Assembly (NCBI RefSeq): GCF_003337715.1
Contig: NZ_QPIX01000007.1
Span: 124,001-188,000, forward strand
Reading direction: 5' to 3'
Origin: Ciceribacter lividus
Lineage (GTDB): Bacteria > Pseudomonadota > Alphaproteobacteria > Rhizobiales > Rhizobiaceae
DNA: 64,000 nt
Of the stretch, positions 28,347 through 38,504 are shown piece after piece (the first letter of the stretch is position 1; each line of letters starts with the position of its first letter). The notes beneath the pieces are model-generated. The model had not been told where the DNA came from. It searched no databases and saw only the letters and a program-made list of their open reading frames with translations. The position numbers and the translations under genes were made by a program.

Positions 28347-28859
28347 TTAACGAAGGCTTTCCAAAGCCTGCATTACAAGCGGCGACTGCGCGTAGGAGGC
28401 CAGCCCCCCGACGGCGATCGCAATGCCGTAAGGAATCTTCTTTGCCGTGAGAATGGAGTGGGGAACCGGGAGCCCCATAGCGATGACCAGGTTGGCGCGG
28501 GCGCGCAACAGAAGGATCAGCACGGTCAAGACGCCGCCGGCATATCCGACATAAATCAGGAAGACGAGGAGCGACTTCGTCAGTCCGAACCAGACCGCAG
28601 CGGCTGTGAGCAGCTTGGCATCTCCGCCGCCCATGACATTCAGGGCAAAGAGGGCGAAGCCTCCAGCAAAGACAACGGCTGCGGCAGCAAGATGCAGACC
28701 GAACCCGGACCAACCGAGGTGGGTGAAGGGCACAACGACAAGGAATGCGCCGAGAAGGATAGCGGGGATCCGGTTCGGGATCGTCATCTCGAAGAGATCT
28801 GTCAACGCCGCCAGCGCAAGGCAGATCGGAAAGACTAAGAATATGACTCCCGCAACCAT
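28347..28859 (-). CDS. cpaA: Prepilin peptidase CpaA (A24 family)
   Basis: The 170-residue A24 aspartic peptidase is of the short TadV/CpaA type without a methylase domain. The catalytic aspartates are in AALTDLFEMTIPNRI and in the GxGD motif MGGGDAKLLTA. About five membrane helices are predicted. It should process the Flp pilin encoded just upstream and the two TadE-type pseudopilins. ATG 28859 has GGGAGAG ahead of it. It is separated from flp by an attenuator-like hairpin. Confidence 0.92.
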   Translation of the reverse strand: MVAGVIFLVFPICLALAALTDLFEMTIPNRIPAILLGAFLVVVPFTHLGWSGFGLHLAAAAVVFAGGFALFALNVMGGGDAKLLTAAAVWFGLTKSLLVFLIYVGYAGGVLTVLILLLRARANLVIAMGLPVPHSILTAKKIPYGIAIAVGGLASYAQSPLVMQALESLR

Positions 28860-28938
28860 CCTGCTCTCCCAGCCGTTTCCCCAGAACTCTAGCGGACGCG
28901 TGTTAAGCAAGAGCAAATTTTCGCTCTGGGCGCCGCGC

Positions 28939-28975
28939 AAAAAAAGAGAAAGCCGCCTCTGGTCGAAGCGGCTTC
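28939..28975 (-). terminator. Hairpin with U-tract after flp
   Basis: On the minus strand AAGCCGC (28974-28968) pairs with GCGGCTT (28956-28950), followed by TCTCTTTTTTT. It lies between flp and cpaA. It probably ends most flp transcripts, so pilin is made in excess while some read-through reaches cpaA. Confidence 0.75.
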
Positions 28976-29016
28976 TTTGCGACGAGAGCTGTGAAGCTCG
29001 CCCTCGAAGACAAGGA

Positions 29017-29199
29017 TCAGTTTGCAGCCTTCGCCGTGTTCATCTTCGTAGAAATGCCCTGGAAGGTCTGATTCAGCGAGTTGCCGAGCGTCGTGGCACC
29101 AGTGATGAGGGCGACGGAAATGAGGGCGGCGATCAAGCCATATTCGATGGCGGTCGCGCCGGATTCGTCTTTCAGGAAACGAGCGAAAATCTTGGACAT
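29017..29199 (-). CDS. flp: Flp-family type IVb pilin
   Basis: The 60-residue prepilin has a short basic leader (MSKIFARFLKDESG) cleaved before ATAIEYGLIAALISVALI. The Glu5-Tyr6 pair of the mature protein and the single hydrophobic helix are typical of Flp pilins. A strong AGGAGAG site precedes the ATG. It is the major subunit of the Tad pilus, used for surface attachment. Confidence 0.96.
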   Translation of the reverse strand: MSKIFARFLKDESGATAIEYGLIAALISVALITGATTLGNSLNQTFQGISTKMNTAKAAN

Positions 29200-29644
29200 G
29201 GGTCTCTCCTAACTCCACAGAGGGTTGTTCAGCACTTCCTGCAACTGTTCGCCGTTGCTCGGATGAGTGCAAACTAACGCCGGCCCATTGCCATCGACTT
29301 AAAAAACTACGTTACCAAAGGCTGAATTCGCGGAAGCCCGCGGTTTGGTAAACGACGGCTTGCCGTATTTCATCGCATTCGAGAAAATGTCCCGCAACCG
29401 CTGCGGGGGCGGGCAAAGGCGTTTCGGCAAGGCGATTACACGCCGGCAAGCAACGGTACCGGCAGCCGTGGGCACCTGTCCCGTTCGTGAACAATGTCGG
29501 CTTTGCGCGTCCGGTGGACCCCGAAATCTTCAGGGGTTACGGGCAGCGGTATTCGGCATGCGTCGATTTAACCGTTCATTCACCAATCCGAAGCATCCTT
29601 AGGAAGGCGTTTCGCTACCCATAGTGCACAGAAGGCCCGCAGGT
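29200..29644. other. Divergent intergenic region between flp and the plus-strand tad arm
   Basis: These 445 bp should carry the flp promoter (minus strand) and the promoter of the gene at 29645. AT-rich patches occur near 29290-29310 and 29565-29600. No gene and no clear operator are seen. Confidence 0.5.
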
Positions 29645-30052
29645 ATGATCCTCCGTATCGGTTTGTTTTCGATTGTCGTCGGCATGCTGGCGGCCGGTCT
29701 GGCCACGCCGGCGCTTTCCGCAGACGAGATGATGCGTGTCTATATGAATCAGGCGCGGGTCCTCAAACTCGATCGTCCGGTCAGCAAGGTCATCGTCGGG
29801 AATGCCGAAGTTGCTGATGCCACCGTTGCCGATGCAAAGACCATCGTCCTGACCGGCCGCGCCTTCGGAACCACCAACCTCGTTCTCCTCGATGCCGACG
29901 GAAACGCGATTGTCGACGAGCGCATCCTCGTGTCCATCGACGAAGGCAATACCGTGCGTGTCTTCAAGGCAACTGAACGTACCGTTCTCTCGTGCACACC
30001 GAACTGCGAGATCCATGCTCAGGTTGGCGACTCTTCCGCCGCTGCCCAGTAG
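29645..30052 (+). CDS. Secreted CpaC N-domain-like pilus protein
   Basis: The 135-residue protein begins with a signal peptide (MILRIGLFSIVVGMLAAGLA, cleavage near ALSADE). It then has only the pilus and secretin N-domain: ARVLKLDRPVSKVIVGNAEV and FGTTNLVLLDADGNAIVDE. This is the module found at the start of CpaC, without the secretin pore. It is probably a periplasmic accessory of the Tad system. The ATG at 29645 follows GCAGG; an upstream GTG at 29624 is unlikely. Confidence 0.85.
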   Translation: MILRIGLFSIVVGMLAAGLATPALSADEMMRVYMNQARVLKLDRPVSKVIVGNAEVADATVADAKTIVLTGRAFGTTNLVLLDADGNAIVDERILVSIDEGNTVRVFKATERTVLSCTPNCEIHAQVGDSSAAAQ

Positions 30053-30168
30053 ATCACTGACCGGCGGCATTCCGAAGAATTCACTAAATTTTCCGAGGCT
30101 CGCGCAACCAAAAATCAAGGTTTCGCGGCGATGATGCCCGCTTGACATCCAGACACTGGTCGAAAGCG

Positions 30169-30798
30169 ATGAATGCAGGCACGAGTGACATGAGCGGCGG
30201 CTTGGCCGAGCGGCAGCGCAAGAAAGGGATATGGCGGCGGTTTCGGCGATCGCGCGACGGCGCGGCGGCGATCGAGTTCGCGATCCTTGCCATTCCCTAC
30301 TTCATGATCATCTTCGCCATTCTGGAGACCTTTGCCGCGTTTACGGCCGAGCAACTGGTCACCAACGCCGCGAACACGCTGGCCCGCGAGCTGCGTACCG
30401 GCAAGATCACCTATAATCTCGGACGAACCACGGACAAGACGTCGGTGGAGTTTCGCCAAGCGTTCTGCGACGAGATCTCGATCATGATCGCGTGCTCCGC
30501 AACCGAGGTTTCGACGCCGTCCTCGCTCTATCTCGATGTCCGGACCTTCACCAAGTTCAGCGACATTCCGACCACGATCCCGCGGGTTTCCACGGCGGCC
30601 TTCGCCGATATCGACACGTCCGCATTTGCATACAGTCCAGGTGGACCAAAATCGATCAACATGCTGCGGGCCTACTATCGCTGGACCGTTCTCACCGACC
30701 TCGTCCGTCCTTACATCACGACCGTCCGCCCTGTCGACGGTTCGAGCTACTTCCTGATCGTCGCGACGACCGCCTTCCAGAACGAGGACTATCCGTGA
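30169..30798 (+). CDS. TadE-type pseudopilin
   Basis: From ATG 30169 the protein has 209 residues. A basic N-terminus precedes the TadE motif GAAAIEFAILAIPYFMIIF, a pilin-like helix with the conserved Glu. A periplasmic domain with two cysteines (AFCDEIS, MIACSATE) follows. It is presumably processed by CpaA and needed for pilus assembly. ATG 30190 and TTG 30142 are alternative starts. Its stop overlaps the next start in GTGA. Confidence 0.87.
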   Translation: MNAGTSDMSGGLAERQRKKGIWRRFRRSRDGAAAIEFAILAIPYFMIIFAILETFAAFTAEQLVTNAANTLARELRTGKITYNLGRTTDKTSVEFRQAFCDEISIMIACSATEVSTPSSLYLDVRTFTKFSDIPTTIPRVSTAAFADIDTSAFAYSPGGPKSINMLRAYYRWTVLTDLVRPYITTVRPVDGSSYFLIVATTAFQNEDYP

Positions 30799-31415
30799 AA
30801 GCTCCCGGCCACTGCAGCAAGGAACACGCGTGCACCTCCTTCACCCGCAGGGTCTCACAGCGTCTGACCCACGCATTCGGGCGCTTTTCCGCCGATGAGA
30901 GCGGCATGGGCGCAGTCGAGTTCGCCCTTCTCATGCCGCTTCTCATCTTCGTGTACCTCGTCTCCTTCGAACTGACGATCGGCCTCAGCGTCAACAAGAA
31001 GGTCACCAATGCCGCAAGCGCGGTAGCCGATCTCGTTACCCGCCAGACAAACGTCGACAAGACCTATCTTGCATCCATGGACGACGTGGCGCAGGCGATC
31101 TTCGTGCCCTACGGAGCAAGCGGCCTCAGTCTTAAGATCACCGGTATCAAGATCGACGGCAGCAGCAAGGCGACCGTCGCGTGGTCATGGGCGAACGACG
31201 GAACGACTCCGTACGCCGCAGGCAACGCCATCACCGTGCCGTCCAGCATGCTTTCTGCCGATACTTTTCTCGTCCATTCCGAACTTACCATCCCCCATGA
31301 GCTTCTCATGTACCTGCCGAACATGTCCGGCAGCGAGATCAAGAGCATTACGCTCGGCAAGGACTTCTACTATCGCCAGCGCGTCGGCACCGAGATCACC
31401 TGCTCCGATTGTTGA
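30795..31415 (+). CDS. TadE/TadF-type pseudopilin
   Basis: GTG 30795 overlaps the upstream stop by 4 bp, giving 206 residues. A basic N-terminus leads to the motif GMGAVEFALLMPLLIFVYLV with conserved Glu, then a periplasmic domain ending in a Cys pair (ITCSDC). Two TadE-like minor pilins in tandem correspond to tadE-tadF of other systems. The open frame back to 30492 is a shadow of the preceding gene. Confidence 0.87.
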   Translation: MKAPGHCSKEHACTSFTRRVSQRLTHAFGRFSADESGMGAVEFALLMPLLIFVYLVSFELTIGLSVNKKVTNAASAVADLVTRQTNVDKTYLASMDDVAQAIFVPYGASGLSLKITGIKIDGSSKATVAWSWANDGTTPYAAGNAITVPSSMLSADTFLVHSELTIPHELLMYLPNMSGSEIKSITLGKDFYYRQRVGTEITCSDC

Positions 31416-31530
31416 GCGCAGCGCCGCGGGCAATTTGCCAAGCCGCCCTTCAAGCGCTATGCATGCGCTTTGAATACAAGGCTTTCTCTGCTGCATTTCG
31501 ACTGTCGATCGCGGCAGCTTCGGGTGGACA

Positions 31531-32751
31531 ATGGCACGGGCTTTTCTTTTCGTACTCGATTCCTTCGGCGTCGGAGGCGCACCCGACGCCCGTGACTACG
31601 GTGACGACGGTGCGAATACGCTCGGACATATCGCTGAGTTCTGTGCGGCAGGAGCCGGCGACCGCAAGGGCTTGCGCTCAGGGCCACTCTCGCTTCCCAA
31701 TATGTCGTCGCTGGGCTTGGTGACGATAGCGAAGCTGGCGAGCGGGCGGGCCCCGGCCGCGATGCCGATGCCGGACCGCGTCTTCGGGCTGCATGGCGCG
31801 GCCAGCGAAGTTTCACGCGGCAAGGACACGCCGTCGGGTCACTGGGAAATCGCCGGCACGCCGGTGATGTTCGACTGGGGCTACTTTCCGGCCGAGGGCG
31901 ATGCCTTTCCGCCGGAGCTGGTCGAAGCGATCTGCCGGGAGGCGGAGCTACCCGGCATTCTCGGAAATTGCCACGCCTCCGGAACGGAGATTATTGCCCG
32001 CCTCGGGGAAGAGCACATCCGGACCGGTAAGCCGATCTGTTACACATCGACGGATTCTGTGTTCCAGATCGCCGCCCATGAGAGCCACTTCGGCCTCGAA
32101 CGGCTGCTGAACCTCTGCCGCATCGTCCGCAAGCTCGTCGACCCGCTGAATATCGGCCGTGTCATCGCGCGGCCTTTTGTCGGCGAAACATCGGCAACCT
32201 TCGTGCGAACCGGCAACCGCAGGGACTTCGCGGTGCCGCCGCCGGAGCCGACGCTTCTTGACCGGATCGTGGAGGCGGGCGGAAAGGTGCACGCCGTCGG
32301 CAAGATCGGCGACATCTTCGCCCATCAGGGTGTCAGCGATCTTACCAAGGCGAACGGCAATATGGCGCTGATGGACGCAACGCTCGACGTCATCGATCGC
32401 GCCGAGGATGGCGATCTCGTCTTCACCAATTTCGTCGACTTCGACATGCTCTACGGGCATCGCCGGGATGTACCCGGCTATGCGGCCGCTCTCGAGGCGT
32501 TTGACCGGCGGCTGCCGGAGGTTCATCGAAAACTGCGCCCCGGTGACATGGTGGTGCTCACCGCCGACCACGGCTGTGACCCCACCTGGCGGGGAACAGA
32601 CCACACTCGCGAACGCGTGCCGATCATGGCTTTCGGCCCGGGCATCAAGTCGCGCCTGGTCGGCATTCGCAATACTTACGGCGACATCGGCGAAACGGTT
32701 GCCACCCATCTCGGAATTCCTGCCGGACGGCACGGACGGAGTTTTCTTTGA
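31531..32751 (+). CDS. deoB: Phosphopentomutase
   Basis: The 406-residue protein of the alkaline-phosphatase superfamily begins [20 protein letters not shown] and has the metal-binding block [20 protein letters not shown]. It interconverts (deoxy)ribose 1- and 5-phosphate, linking the nucleoside phosphorylases to DeoC and central metabolism. It overlaps add by 4 bp. The phosphorylase and aldolase partners are in the operon at 35225-43180. Confidence 0.97.
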   Translation: MARAFLFVLDSFGVGGAPDARDYGDDGANTLGHIAEFCAAGAGDRKGLRSGPLSLPNMSSLGLVTIAKLASGRAPAAMPMPDRVFGLHGAASEVSRGKDTPSGHWEIAGTPVMFDWGYFPAEGDAFPPELVEAICREAELPGILGNCHASGTEIIARLGEEHIRTGKPICYTSTDSVFQIAAHESHFGLERLLNLCRIVRKLVDPLNIGRVIARPFVGETSATFVRTGNRRDFAVPPPEPTLLDRIVEAGGKVHAVGKIGDIFAHQGVSDLTKANGNMALMDATLDVIDRAEDGDLVFTNFVDFDMLYGHRRDVPGYAAALEAFDRRLPEVHRKLRPGDMVVLTADHGCDPTWRGTDHTRERVPIMAFGPGIKSRLVGIRNTYGDIGETVATHLGIPAGRHGRSFL

Positions 32752-33740
32752 CATTACATCTTAAGAAGGCAGAGCTGCACTGCCATATCGAAGGCGCGGC
32801 TCCGCCGTCGCTTGCCCTTACGCAGGCCGAAAAATACGGCATCGACACGGACGGCTTCATTCGTGAAGGTGTCTATGTCTGGAACGATTTCACGAGCTTC
32901 ATCGCCTGCTACGATGCGGTTGCTTCCGTCTTCCGCACGGCGGAGGACTACGCTCTTCTCGCCGAAACCTATCTGATGGACCTTGCTGCGGCGAACACGA
33001 TCTACAGCGAGCTCTTCATTTCGCCGGATCACGGCGAGGCGGTCGGACTGCCGGCATTGGACTATATCGAAGGCTTGGCTGCCGGCATTCGCTTGGCCAA
33101 GGAGAAGACCGGCATCGAATGCCGGATGATCATCGTCGGTGAGCGCCATCTCGGCCCTGAAAATGTTGTCAGCCGCGCGAAATTTGCCGCGAAGCTCGAT
33201 CATCCGCTCGTCACGGGCTTCAATATGGCAGGCGAGGAACGCATGGGCCGGGTCGCCGACTACGCTCCTGCCTTTGACATCGTGCGCGAGGCCGGACTCG
33301 GCATCACCATCCACGCCGGAGAACTCTGCGGCGCCTTCAGCGTCGCAGATGCTCTGGAGATCGTTCGCCCGACCCGCATCGGCCATGGCGTCCGGGCGAT
33401 CGAGGAGCCCGATCTCGTGAAGAGGCTCGCCGATCTGGGTACAGTCCTGGAGGTCTGTCCCGGCTCGAACATCGCGCTCAAGGTCTTCCCGGACTACGAC
33501 AGCCATCCCTTGCGGGAGTTCGTCAACGCCGGTGTCCGCGTCACCCTGAATTCCGATGATCCACCGTTCTTCCACACGTCGCTCGCGCAGGAATACGAGA
33601 CGGCGTCGCGCGCAATGGGCTTCACGGACGAGGAAATCAACGCGATGACGCGGACCGCGATCGAGGCTGCCTTCGTCGACGAAGAAACGCGCAAGGTTCT
33701 CCTGGCACAACTCGAGCCCGCCCCGATGGCACGCGAGTAA
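32748..33740 (+). CDS. add: Adenosine deaminase
   Basis: The 330-residue protein has the zinc-binding start [18 protein letters not shown], the catalytic segment [21 protein letters not shown] and the metal Asp region [12 protein letters not shown]. It deaminates (deoxy)adenosine to (deoxy)inosine, a substrate for the purine nucleoside phosphorylase encoded at 37299. Translation starts at TTG 32748, overlapping the deoB stop (TTGA), so the genes are coupled. Confidence 0.95.
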   Translation: MTLHLKKAELHCHIEGAAPPSLALTQAEKYGIDTDGFIREGVYVWNDFTSFIACYDAVASVFRTAEDYALLAETYLMDLAAANTIYSELFISPDHGEAVGLPALDYIEGLAAGIRLAKEKTGIECRMIIVGERHLGPENVVSRAKFAAKLDHPLVTGFNMAGEERMGRVADYAPAFDIVREAGLGITIHAGELCGAFSVADALEIVRPTRIGHGVRAIEEPDLVKRLADLGTVLEVCPGSNIALKVFPDYDSHPLREFVNAGVRVTLNSDDPPFFHTSLAQEYETASRAMGFTDEEINAMTRTAIEAAFVDEETRKVLLAQLEPAPMARE

Positions 33741-33900
33741 CACCTGCGAAACCTCAGCGCCGCGCCCCCCGCGAGCATTTCCGCGCGATCGGCCGGTTGC
33801 AGCTGGGGATGATCTTCCAAAACGTCGCACTCCCCTTGCGGCGCGTGCCTGGAACGTGGAAAACAGTCTGATGCGCAAGACAATAAGAGAAGGCACAACC

Positions 33901-34530
33901 ATGGACGGCGTCAAAGTCATCGATCACCCGCTCGTGCAGCACAAGCTGACCATCATGCGCCGCAAGGAAACTTCTACGGGGAGCTTCCGCCGGCTGCTGC
34001 GGGAGATCTCTACACTGCTCTGCTATGAGGTCACCCGCGACCTCGAACTGAAGATGGAGACGATCGAGACGCCGCTGGCCGAAATGGAGTCGCCTATTCT
34101 CGAAGGCAAGAAACTTGTGTTCGCTTCCATCCTGCGCGCCGGCAACGGCTTGCTGGAGGGGATGCTCGAACTCGTGCCGTCCGCCCGTGTCTCGCATATC
34201 GGCGTCTACCGCGACCACGAGACGCTGCAGCCGGTGGAATACTACTTCAAGGCCCCCGAGGACATCGCGGAGCGACTGATCATCGTCGTCGACCCCATGC
34301 TCGCCACCGGAAATTCCTCGATCGCCGCTATCGACAAGCTGAAGGAACGCGGCGCCCACAATATCCGTTTCCTCTGCCTTCTCGCAGCGCCCGAAGGGAT
34401 CAAGAACTTTCGTGAGGCGCATCCGGACGTACCTGTCTTCACCGCGGCGATCGACAGCCACCTGAACGAGAAGGGATATATCGTACCGGGACTGGGCGAT
34501 GCCGGCGACCGGATGTACGGAACGAAGTAG
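33901..34530 (+). CDS. upp: Uracil phosphoribosyltransferase
   Basis: The 209-residue protein has the PRPP-binding loop [16 protein letters not shown], the uracil pocket and the conserved end [17 protein letters not shown]. It makes UMP from uracil and PRPP, salvaging the base released by DeoA/Cdd action. ATG 33901 has AGAAGG upstream; the frame back to 33856 is rejected. A terminator follows. Confidence 0.96.
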   Translation: MDGVKVIDHPLVQHKLTIMRRKETSTGSFRRLLREISTLLCYEVTRDLELKMETIETPLAEMESPILEGKKLVFASILRAGNGLLEGMLELVPSARVSHIGVYRDHETLQPVEYYFKAPEDIAERLIIVVDPMLATGNSSIAAIDKLKERGAHNIRFLCLLAAPEGIKNFREAHPDVPVFTAAIDSHLNEKGYIVPGLGDAGDRMYGTK

Positions 34531-34556
34531 AATTAGACCAAACTTAACCATCGGAT

Positions 34557-34597
34557 CGAAAAGCGGCCGCCTGGACTTCTCCGGCGACCGCTTTTCG
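34557..34597 (+). terminator. Terminator after upp
   Basis: CGAAAAGCGG (34557-34566) pairs with CCGCTTTTCG (34588-34597) around a GC-rich loop. It lies 27 bp after the upp stop. Confidence 0.7.
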
Positions 34598-34685
34598 TCG
34601 GCGTGTTAGCCAGTTCTTCAGGCGACTTAACGAACACTTGTGGCCATTCCGGTTCCATCGTGGAATCACGAGAGTGGTGACAAGC

Positions 34686-35201
34686 ATGCTGATGCGCAGT
34701 CTGATGTTCGTGTTTCTCTCGGGTGTCGTTGCCCTGCAGATGTCGTCTTCCTTCGAGAGCTGGCAGAGCAAACTCGAGAACGAGCCCGCGGCGAGCGAAA
34801 TGGCCTCCGTCAAGAACGCTGCCCTTTCGCCCGGCACATCGGTCCTGAAGGCAGATGCCGCGGGTCACTATCGCGGCCTCTTCAAGCTCAACGGAAAACC
34901 GGTCGAGGGGATGGTCGACACCGGCGCGTCCGCTGTCGCAATCAACGAAAGCACTGCGCGCCGTCTCGGCTACAGCGCCGCCTCCCTTGATTTCCGCTAT
35001 TCGGTGAACACGGCCAACGGCCGGAGCGAGGCAGCAATCATCAAGCTGAGACGTGTCGAGGTCGGCTCAATCAAGGTCGAGGACGTTGAAGCCCTCGTGC
35101 TGCGCGACGATGCACTCTCCGACACGCTGATCGGGATGAGTTTCCTCAGTCGCCTGAGCAGCTACAAGGCGGAGCGCCGATCATTGACCATGGCTCGTTG
35201 A
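34686..35201 (+). CDS. Retropepsin-like (clan AA) aspartic protease
   Basis: The 171-residue protein has an N-terminal membrane helix (SLMFVFLSGVVALQM) and a retropepsin-like domain with the active-site motif GMVDTGASAVAIN and the hydrophobic-Gly motif SDTLIGMSFLSRL. It matches the small periplasm-facing aspartic protease family common in alphaproteobacteria. It would act as a dimer; substrates are unknown. Its stop lies 24 bp from the convergent deoA stop. Confidence 0.88.
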   Translation: MLMRSLMFVFLSGVVALQMSSSFESWQSKLENEPAASEMASVKNAALSPGTSVLKADAAGHYRGLFKLNGKPVEGMVDTGASAVAINESTARRLGYSAASLDFRYSVNTANGRSEAAIIKLRRVEVGSIKVEDVEALVLRDDALSDTLIGMSFLSRLSSYKAERRSLTMAR

Positions 35202-35224
35202 CCGCCGGTCGAGACACCGAAAGC

Positions 35225-36535
35225 CTATGCCATCCTTTTCAGAATGACGGGCCTCGTGGGCGGATCCTCCTGCGCAATGGCATAACTTGCCTGCACCGTC
35301 TGGGCGGCACGTTCACCGCTGTCGTGATCGGCGGCGTGGACGGTCGCGATCATGTCTCCCTTCGACACCCGTGTGCCGATCGGCAGCAAGCCGCTCAGCC
35401 CGACGCGGGGATCAATCGAGTCGGAGGGCTTGGTGCGGCCACCACCGAGTGCAACGACAGCAAGGCCGAGTGCGCGGGTGTCGCAGGTTGATATCCAACC
35501 CTCCCGGGCGGCCAAGACCGGGATTTCGATTGCTGCTGCAGGCAGATGGACATCCGACCGCTCGATGAAGTCGGCAGGCCCGCCCAGTGCGCGGACCATC
35601 CTGCCAAAGACCTCCGCGGCTCTTCCCGAATAAAGCGCGCCGCGGCAACTCGTCTCCGCCGCCGCAGCATCCGGTGCCAGGCCTGCGTTGACCAGCATCT
35701 CCGCGGCCAGGGCCAGCGTCACCGTCTCGAGCCTTGTGCCCGCCTTCCGTCCCAGCAGAAAATCGACGCAGTTTCGAACCTCGATCGCGTTGCCGGCACA
35801 ATCGGCGAGCGGCTCGTTCATATCTGTCAGCAAGGCCGATGTCTTGAGGCCGGCGCCATTTGCCACACGAACGAGGGAGCTTGCGAGCTCTTCGGCCTCG
35901 GCGAGACTCGTCATGAATGCGCCGTTGCCGACCTTGACGTCGAGCACCAGCGTCTGGAGTCCCGCCGCCAGCTTCTTCGACAGGATCGACGCGGTGATGA
36001 GCGGCACGGATTCGACCGTCGCCGTCACGTCGCGTATGGCGTAAAGCCGCCGGTCCGCAGGGGCGAGGTCGCCGGTCTGGCCGATGATGGCACAGCCGAC
36101 CTCTTCCACCGTACGGTGAAACGTGGCGGCATCCGGCATGACCTGGTAGCCGGGAATCGACTGCAGTTTGTCGAGCGTACCGCCCGTATGGCCAAGGCCA
36201 CGCCCGGAAATCATCGGGACCGCAAGACCACAAGCGGCTGCGATCGGCGCAAGCATCAGCGATACGTTGTCGCCGACACCACCGGTCGAATGCTTGTCGG
36301 CGATCGGTCGCCCCACTTCGGGCCAGGCGAGGACCTCACCCGAGTCGCGCATCGCGATCGTTAGAGCAACGATCTCTTCCGCCGTCATACCGCGGAAGAA
36401 GACCGCCATGGCGAAAGCGGCAATCTGGCCTTCCGACAAGGTGTCATTGCTGAGAGCGGCGATGAAAGCCGATATCTCTCCGCTCGTCAGCGCGACGCCG
36501 TCACGCTTGCGACGAATAATTTCCTGAGGAAGCAT
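35225..36535 (-). CDS. deoA: Thymidine phosphorylase
   Basis: The 436-residue protein begins [17 protein letters not shown] and carries the phosphate and dimer motif [16 protein letters not shown] and [14 protein letters not shown]. It phosphorolyses thymidine and deoxyuridine to base and deoxyribose 1-phosphate. It is the last gene of the eight-gene nucleoside operon; 4 bp separate it from deoC. Confidence 0.97.
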   Translation of the reverse strand: MLPQEIIRRKRDGVALTSGEISAFIAALSNDTLSEGQIAAFAMAVFFRGMTAEEIVALTIAMRDSGEVLAWPEVGRPIADKHSTGGVGDNVSLMLAPIAAACGLAVPMISGRGLGHTGGTLDKLQSIPGYQVMPDAATFHRTVEEVGCAIIGQTGDLAPADRRLYAIRDVTATVESVPLITASILSKKLAAGLQTLVLDVKVGNGAFMTSLAEAEELASSLVRVANGAGLKTSALLTDMNEPLADCAGNAIEVRNCVDFLLGRKAGTRLETVTLALAAEMLVNAGLAPDAAAAETSCRGALYSGRAAEVFGRMVRALGGPADFIERSDVHLPAAAIEIPVLAAREGWISTCDTRALGLAVVALGGGRTKPSDSIDPRVGLSGLLPIGTRVSKGDMIATVHAADHDSGERAAQTVQASYAIAQEDPPTRPVILKRMA

Positions 36536-36538
36536 CGC

Positions 36539-37312
36539 TCAGTACCCCGTCCTTTCCACTAGGGACTGGCCCTCGCCGAGGATGGAGAGGATGTCATCCA
36601 GCAGCCCCGAAGCACCGAACCGGAAGGTCGACGGCATGACCCAGTCGTCCCCCATGATGGTCCGCGCATGCCGCAGGTAGAGCGCCGCATCGGCAACGCT
36701 CGAGACGCCGCCCGCTGGCTTGAAGCCTACCTTGCGCCGGCTGTCACGGATAGCGAGCAACATGATGTCGGCGGCCTCCAGTGTGGCATTCACGGCGACC
36801 TTGCCCGTTGATGTCTTGATGAAATCAGCCCCTGCGGCAATCGCAAGCTCCGATGCACGGCGAATGAGGCTCGCCTCCTTTAGCTCTCCCGTTTCCAGGA
36901 TCACCTTGAGAAGCACACGCTCACTGCAGGCAACCCGAATGGCCTCGACCATCTCCGTCACCGCAGCCTCGTTGCCGGCGATCAACGCGCGATAGGGGAT
37001 GACGAGGTCGATCTCGTCCGCGCCGTCATCAATGGCGTCCGCCGTCTCGGCCACCACCTCGGCCACCGAAAGCTCGCCCGAGGGAAAATTGACGACGGTC
37101 GCGATCCTGACCGGGTTGTCTGCACCAAGAATCGCACGCGCCTGGGCCACGAAGCGCGGCCAAATGCAGATGGCTGCGGTGTGGCCATACGCAGTCTGCG
37201 CCTTGGCGCAGAGCTCGACTATCGCCTGCGGCGTGCAGTCATCCTTGAGGTTCGTCAGGTCCAGCAAGGACAACGCGACGGCCGCATTCGCTCTCAGTTC
37301 ATGGATTTCCAA
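36539..37312 (-). CDS. deoC: Deoxyribose-phosphate aldolase
   Basis: The 257-residue class I aldolase has the Schiff-base lysine in DFIKTSTGKVAVNAT and a second conserved Lys in GFKPAGGVSS. It cleaves deoxyribose 5-phosphate to glyceraldehyde 3-phosphate and acetaldehyde. Its start overlaps the upstream phosphorylase gene by 14 bp. Confidence 0.97.
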   Translation of the reverse strand: MEIHELRANAAVALSLLDLTNLKDDCTPQAIVELCAKAQTAYGHTAAICIWPRFVAQARAILGADNPVRIATVVNFPSGELSVAEVVAETADAIDDGADEIDLVIPYRALIAGNEAAVTEMVEAIRVACSERVLLKVILETGELKEASLIRRASELAIAAGADFIKTSTGKVAVNATLEAADIMLLAIRDSRRKVGFKPAGGVSSVADAALYLRHARTIMGDDWVMPSTFRFGASGLLDDILSILGEGQSLVERTGY

Positions 37313-38114
37313 GATCAGCTCCTTCGCTCGCGATCATCGCCTTCAGTACTGCCGCCAGTCGCCTGCCGCCGATCGGCGCCATGTCCTTGGTTTCTTCATG
37401 GCTGAGTTCGGCACCCGTCATGCCGGCACCGTAGTTGGTGATCACCGACGCCGCAGCGACACGCAAGCCGAAAAAGCGGGCGAGGATCACTTCCGGCACG
37501 GTGGACATCCCGACCGCGTCGGCACCAAGTATCCGCGCCATGCGGATTTCCGCCGGCGTTTCGAAACTCGGGCCCGAAAACCACATGTAGACGCCACTCG
37601 CGAGCGGGACGTCGACGGTGGCTGCCGCGTTGCGCATCGCCGCGGCGAGTTCGGCGTCATAGGCGGATGTCATTCCGACGAAGCGTTCGTCGCTCGTCTC
37701 GCCAATCAATGGATTTCGGCCGGAGAAATTGATGTGATCTGTGATCTGCATCACCGATCCCGGCGGCAGATCCTCCCGCAGCGATCCAGCAGCGTTGGTG
37801 AGGATCAGCGACTGAACGCCCAAGCCCTTCAAGACCTGGATCGGCAGGCGCATCGCACCGGCATCACCCTTCTCGTAATAATGGACGCGTCCGGCGAGCA
37901 TGATCACAGGGACACGGTCCAGCCAACCTGCCACCAGTTCGCCGGCATGACCCGAGACGCCGCTCAGCGGAAAGCCCGGCAGATCACTGTACGAAATGCG
38001 CACCGGATCGGTGACCTCGTCCACCAGCGAGCCGAGACCGGAGCCGAGAACGATGCCATAACGCGGCATCAGGCCATTCAGTCTCTCGACAAGGAGATCG
38101 ATGACATCCCTCAT
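37299..38114 (-). CDS. Purine-nucleoside phosphorylase (trimeric PNP-I type)
   Basis: The 271-residue protein has the phosphate loop GIVLGSGLGSL, the middle block ILTNAAGSL and the base-binding region GVYMWFSGPSFETPAEIRM. These fit the PunA/XapA branch acting on inosine, guanosine and deoxy forms. VGMSTVPEVILARFFGL is also typical. It overlaps cdd by 4 bp, so the two are coupled. Whether xanthosine is used cannot be judged. Confidence 0.92.
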   Translation of the reverse strand: MRDVIDLLVERLNGLMPRYGIVLGSGLGSLVDEVTDPVRISYSDLPGFPLSGVSGHAGELVAGWLDRVPVIMLAGRVHYYEKGDAGAMRLPIQVLKGLGVQSLILTNAAGSLREDLPPGSVMQITDHINFSGRNPLIGETSDERFVGMTSAYDAELAAAMRNAAATVDVPLASGVYMWFSGPSFETPAEIRMARILGADAVGMSTVPEVILARFFGLRVAAASVITNYGAGMTGAELSHEETKDMAPIGGRRLAAVLKAMIASEGADLGNP

Positions 38115-38503
38115 CCAAGGCTCTCCGTCTTGAACGCGAAAGGCAGAAGCTCGTCCATCGTCAGCGTCTTCTGTACGCCGCCGTCATCGCAGAGATAGAT
38201 GCGGGTTTCGGGTCCGGCGAATTCGGCGATCTTCTGACGGCAACCGCCGCAAGGCGGGCAGAGCGCCAGCTTTTCGGCGATGACCGCCATTTCGACGATC
38301 TTCCTGCCGCCGCCCATGATCATGCAACCGATTGCCGTCGGTTCGGCACACCAGCCTTGGGGAAAGGAGAGATTCTCGATATTCGCACCGGCATAGACCT
38401 TCCCGTCGTCGGCGCGGATCGCTGCGCCGACTGGAAACTTCGAATAGGGCGCGTGGGCATATTTCATCGCATCGCGGGCTGCCTCGAAAAGATCCCTGGA
38501 CAT
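38111..38503 (-). CDS. cdd: Cytidine deaminase (small tetrameric type)
   Basis: The 130-residue protein has HAPYSKFPVGAAIRADDG, the catalytic block WCAEPTAIG, in which Cys replaces the zinc His of the dimeric enzymes, and the zinc pair PPCGGCRQKI. It deaminates cytidine and deoxycytidine. The stop-start overlap with the next gene and a 1-bp gap after the permease gene place it firmly in the operon. Confidence 0.95.
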   Translation of the reverse strand: MSRDLFEAARDAMKYAHAPYSKFPVGAAIRADDGKVYAGANIENLSFPQGWCAEPTAIGCMIMGGGRKIVEMAVIAEKLALCPPCGGCRQKIAEFAGPETRIYLCDDGGVQKTLTMDELLPFAFKTESLG

Positions 38504-38504
38504 C

